Shown: positions 61,389 through 64,000 of the stretch, piece after piece
How positions within the stretch are numbered: position 1 is the first letter of the stretch
How the letters are laid out: every line of letters begins with the position of its first letter
Assembly (NCBI GenBank): GCA_023159155.1
Contig: JAJNNX010000001.1
Location: forward strand, 372,001 to 436,000
DNA from: Ustulina deusta
Lineage: Eukaryota; Ascomycota; Sordariomycetes; Xylariales; Xylariaceae
Length of the DNA: 64,000 bases
Reading direction: 5' to 3'
The notes under the pieces: generated by a model
The model's input: the letters and a program-made list of their open reading frames with translations, nothing else
Told to the model about the DNA's origin: nothing
Databases searched by the model: none
Translations under genes and position numbers: made by a program

Positions 61389-63890
61389 TGTGAGAGGCTC
61401 GGCGAGGCGTCTTGCTCGTGCGCAGGGACTCGAGGGGGTTTCTCCAGGGGAGAGGAAAGAAGAGGGAGACGAGGCTTCGGCGGGATAAGGATGGTATGAT
61501 GGTGGTGGTGCGGCGAACAAAAGGAACAGACTATGCTAACGCTACGAGACGCATGGAGATGTGGGTATGCGTTAAGAGGGCGCGCATAGAACCATGGCAG
61601 AATAGAATAATACCTCTCGAAAACGTGATGAGTCTAGATGGGGTCAGGAGAAGACATTAATTCGAGCACTAAATAAATAGGTAGGTAGGTTAGGTTAGGT
61701 GGCTGTTTCTTGAAGAACTGACTACCATTATCAACTCTATCGGTATGTCGTAGGTACCTTGTAGGCCTGCCTTATCAGGGATACCTTCTGGAAGGACATG
61801 ATCCACTTTTTACCAACTCGGAGAATAAAAGTTACCTGTCTGCCGAACCTAAATTACTATAAGGTATCATCTACGGCTAGGACAGCGCTTATGGCGGCTA
61901 GCTGGCGATGTCTTTTCGTGTTGGGTTTTGCGTATAAACCTTTACTCATCACTATTTCGCATAAATTATCCTGCGTCACAAAAACTATTACAAGGAGAAA
62001 CTGCGTAATCGGAAAACTAGATATGAGCTTCTCCTTAGTCCACTGAAAAGAAAGGTATATTTTAGTTGCGTGTACATTTTGGTATTTGCAACAGGATATG
62101 GAAAATGTGTGACAGTTAACATTTGCTAATACCGAGTCCGGAAGTCTAGGACTGCAGAGTGGCCTCCTATCATTCACTCGTGAGCATTCAAGTACAATAC
62201 CCACCTATCCCTTTCAGTATTGTATCTCGTATTGTGAGATAGATATCTTTACTAGGCAACAGAGGCCACCGACACTGATCTCCGTGAAAAAGTTCAATGC
62301 AACAGATGTGCTGGGAGCAAAATACGTTGTGATAAACAGCTGGTTGCCCCGGCTGTCGCCATGGGATTTCGATGGGGACGAGGGGGCTGTTGGCGACTTA
62401 CCACTACACTGGGTTGCATATTTGGACTCGTTCCACGGTTCGGGTCAAAAGTCTGCTAGATCTCGCCCAAAAGAGGGTAACTACTGACTGCAAGTGTCAC
62501 AGTGGATCTTTTGAGCGCTGGGAGCTGGTTGCAGTCCTCCAGGTCGCCGGGATCAGAAGCTCAACACCGCCGGTACCGAACGGGTCTCGCTGGCGGAGAC
62601 AGCCCGGTAACATCTCCCGAGTCGAGACCTAGTTCAATCCCAGAGCCGAGAAACTAGCGCCCTTTAAATGATATTAAATGTACTGGAAATTACTAAATGA
62701 ATCTAGTACCGAGGTGACCACAACAACCACCAATTTCGTATTCTACAGGTCTTGGGTCAAGTCTGCCGTCGGCAACTTCAAGCTTGGCATAAAGGGAGTA
62801 ACATTTCACAATCCTTATTTTCTATTCTCCTCTTGATACTAACGTTCATTCCCTGGTGTTCTCTTTTCGACAATGAATGCGTAGTTCACCGCTCTTGTGA
62901 GAGAAGTAATATTGGAGGGGCTGTTGACGCGACTCTAATATCTTAGAAGTTGATTTCAGCAGAACCCCCGTGCTTAGAAATCGGTCTCTTACTAGTCGGA
63001 TTTGATGTTTACTAGGGAAATATTACAGTGCTTGAACAAGCTCTGTCAAGTTCCTATTTGTCTTCGTATTAAACTGAACAGAGCGATCAGATAGCAAAGG
63101 GACTTAACTTCGCCTATACATATAGTATAGTTATCATATGTTAAAACGAGAACAACTATTTCATATTTACAATGTTTGCTTCCTTTTTATTTTGAATAGT
63201 ATGAGTTAGCCTAGCAATAATGGTGATCCGCGGAACAGCTGCTGGTCTGGCAACTAAAACTCGTAGTCGTGCATTCCGTATACCCAGGCTTCTCACTAAA
63301 CAAATCAGACAATTCACACAATCATCTATCATCAGTATTGATGTTCATTCACCCCGATCTTCCGTTCATCGCTTTCCGGATAGGACGGTGTCGCTGATGG
63401 TCGTGGGGGTACACTTGGCAAAAGTTCCAAACAGGAAGCCAAACGAAGATCAGGAACGTGCCCGTTGCAGTAGATGACTCTCTTGGACCTAGGACAGCCT
63501 TTGCATACGTGACTTAATCAGACGCGCTCCGACTATGATGATTTTCCAATACCATGAGATAATCATGCAGAAGCCCCATTAAAAGTGAGAAATGCCCAGC
63601 CTTGTTATCGAAGTTGTAGTTCAGGCTTAATAATGCCGATTAGCTGACAAATTAAACATGAATATTGTGAGCTGAAAACAAGTGCTAAAGTTGATGTTGA
63701 GTTCATTAGATAGTACTGTCAGAGCGATTTCGTGGGTATCAAATTTGTCAGCTAGCATATGATCGTGCCTGATTCCCTATAAAATAGTGAGCAGAGTAGT
63801 CAGCTATCAGTAGAAAAAGCACTGCATCAGTTATCGAGCATTTGATTCTGCTTTCATCTCTTCGAAAGATTCGAGACATTTCCCATAAAA
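61389..63890. other. 2.5-kb intergenic region, nothing recognised
   Basis: A TAGG/TTAGG run occurs at 61680-61700. Composition becomes AT-rich after 61800. Short frames, including 63220-63477, lack motifs. A GTTCAATCCC word near 62630 resembles a tRNA B box but is not set in a foldable arm. Confidence 0.45.
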
Positions 63891-64000
63891 ATGAAGGTCG
63901 GCATCGTGAACGCGGGCAATATTGGCCTTAATCTTGCTCCTGCCTGGATTCGTCATGGCCACGATATCATGTTAAGCAAAGATACGCACCCTGAGAAGCT
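63891..64000 (+). CDS. N-terminus of an NAD(P)-binding oxidoreductase (cut by window edge)
   Basis: From ATG 63891 (context TAAAAATG) the frame reads MKVGIVNAGNIGLNLAPAWI and continues HGHDIMLSKD to the window end without a stop, 36 residues. A first strand followed by GIVNAGNIG, and a polar residue in the second strand, is the dinucleotide-binding start of the coenzyme F420-dependent NADP reductase-like (NADP_oxidored) family, which in fungi usually act as NADPH-dependent reductases. The rest of the gene lies outside, so the subfamily and any introns are unknown. Confidence 0.6.
   Translation, partial: MKVGIVNAGNIGLNLAPAWIRHGHDIMLSKDTHPEK

Noticed and set aside
62620..62645. AGTTCAATCCC tRNA B-box-like word
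   Set aside because: No complementary T stem or upstream A box at proper spacing.

Overview
This is a window of a filamentous ascomycete nuclear genome (Pezizomycotina, most likely a Sordariomycete; the order cannot be fixed from the sequence alone). The evidence is short introns (about 49-234 nt, mostly 50-80 nt) with GT..AG ends and CTAAC/CTGAC-like branch sites, clean one-gene-one-promoter spacing on both strands, and the protein set itself: a fungal bifunctional THI6, a Pezizomycotina-length UTP10, a fungal PDS5, an RTA1-family membrane protein, a DHA1 major facilitator and a Ser/Thr-rich GPI-type wall protein. I rebuilt seventeen spliced gene models by joining reading frames at splice sites that keep phase and restore family motifs; one further gene is cut by the right edge.

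Layout. 1-4.2 kb is AT-rich and gene-poor, with a decayed reading frame, a structure built from inverted 18-bp-period repeats around an AT-rich core, and an 830-bp insertion bounded by perfect 15-bp direct repeats that looks like a 5'-truncated LINE. 4.2-13.5 kb holds an SRPK-like kinase, a mitochondrial DUF1640 protein, the splicing factor CWC21, CDC123 (eIF2 assembly), an RTA1-family protein and an unrecognised 168-residue frame. 13.5-22.4 kb is sparse apart from a DHA1 transporter at 17.4-19.3 kb. 22.4-29.7 kb carries UTP10 and, divergently, an isoamyl-acetate-type SGNH esterase. 32.2-38.1 kb carries a conserved fungal protein with a possible retropepsin-like core, THI6 and an isochorismatase-family hydrolase that appears to need a 16-nt microexon. 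38.6-41.1 kb is a six-exon GH30 glycosidase. 42.0-49.5 kb holds HEM1 (5-aminolevulinate synthase), a YGSS-repeat protein and an SLC1-type acyltransferase. 50.9-61.4 kb holds the wall protein, PDS5 and the mRNA guanylyltransferase CEG1, followed by 2.5 kb without a gene and the start of an NAD(P)-binding oxidoreductase at the edge.

Functionally this is mostly housekeeping (ribosome assembly, translation initiation, splicing, capping, cohesion, haem, thiamine, phospholipid) interspersed with surface and secretion functions (RTA1, MFS, GH30, wall protein). I see no secondary-metabolite cluster, CRISPR array, rRNA or convincing tRNA. The least explained signals are the inverted 18-bp-period repeat structure at 2.54-2.95 kb with a related inverted pair at 45.27-45.49 kb, the LINE-like insertion, the tripartite GAACATGTCC box upstream of the transporter, and recurrent CCTA/TAGG-rich intergenic patches.
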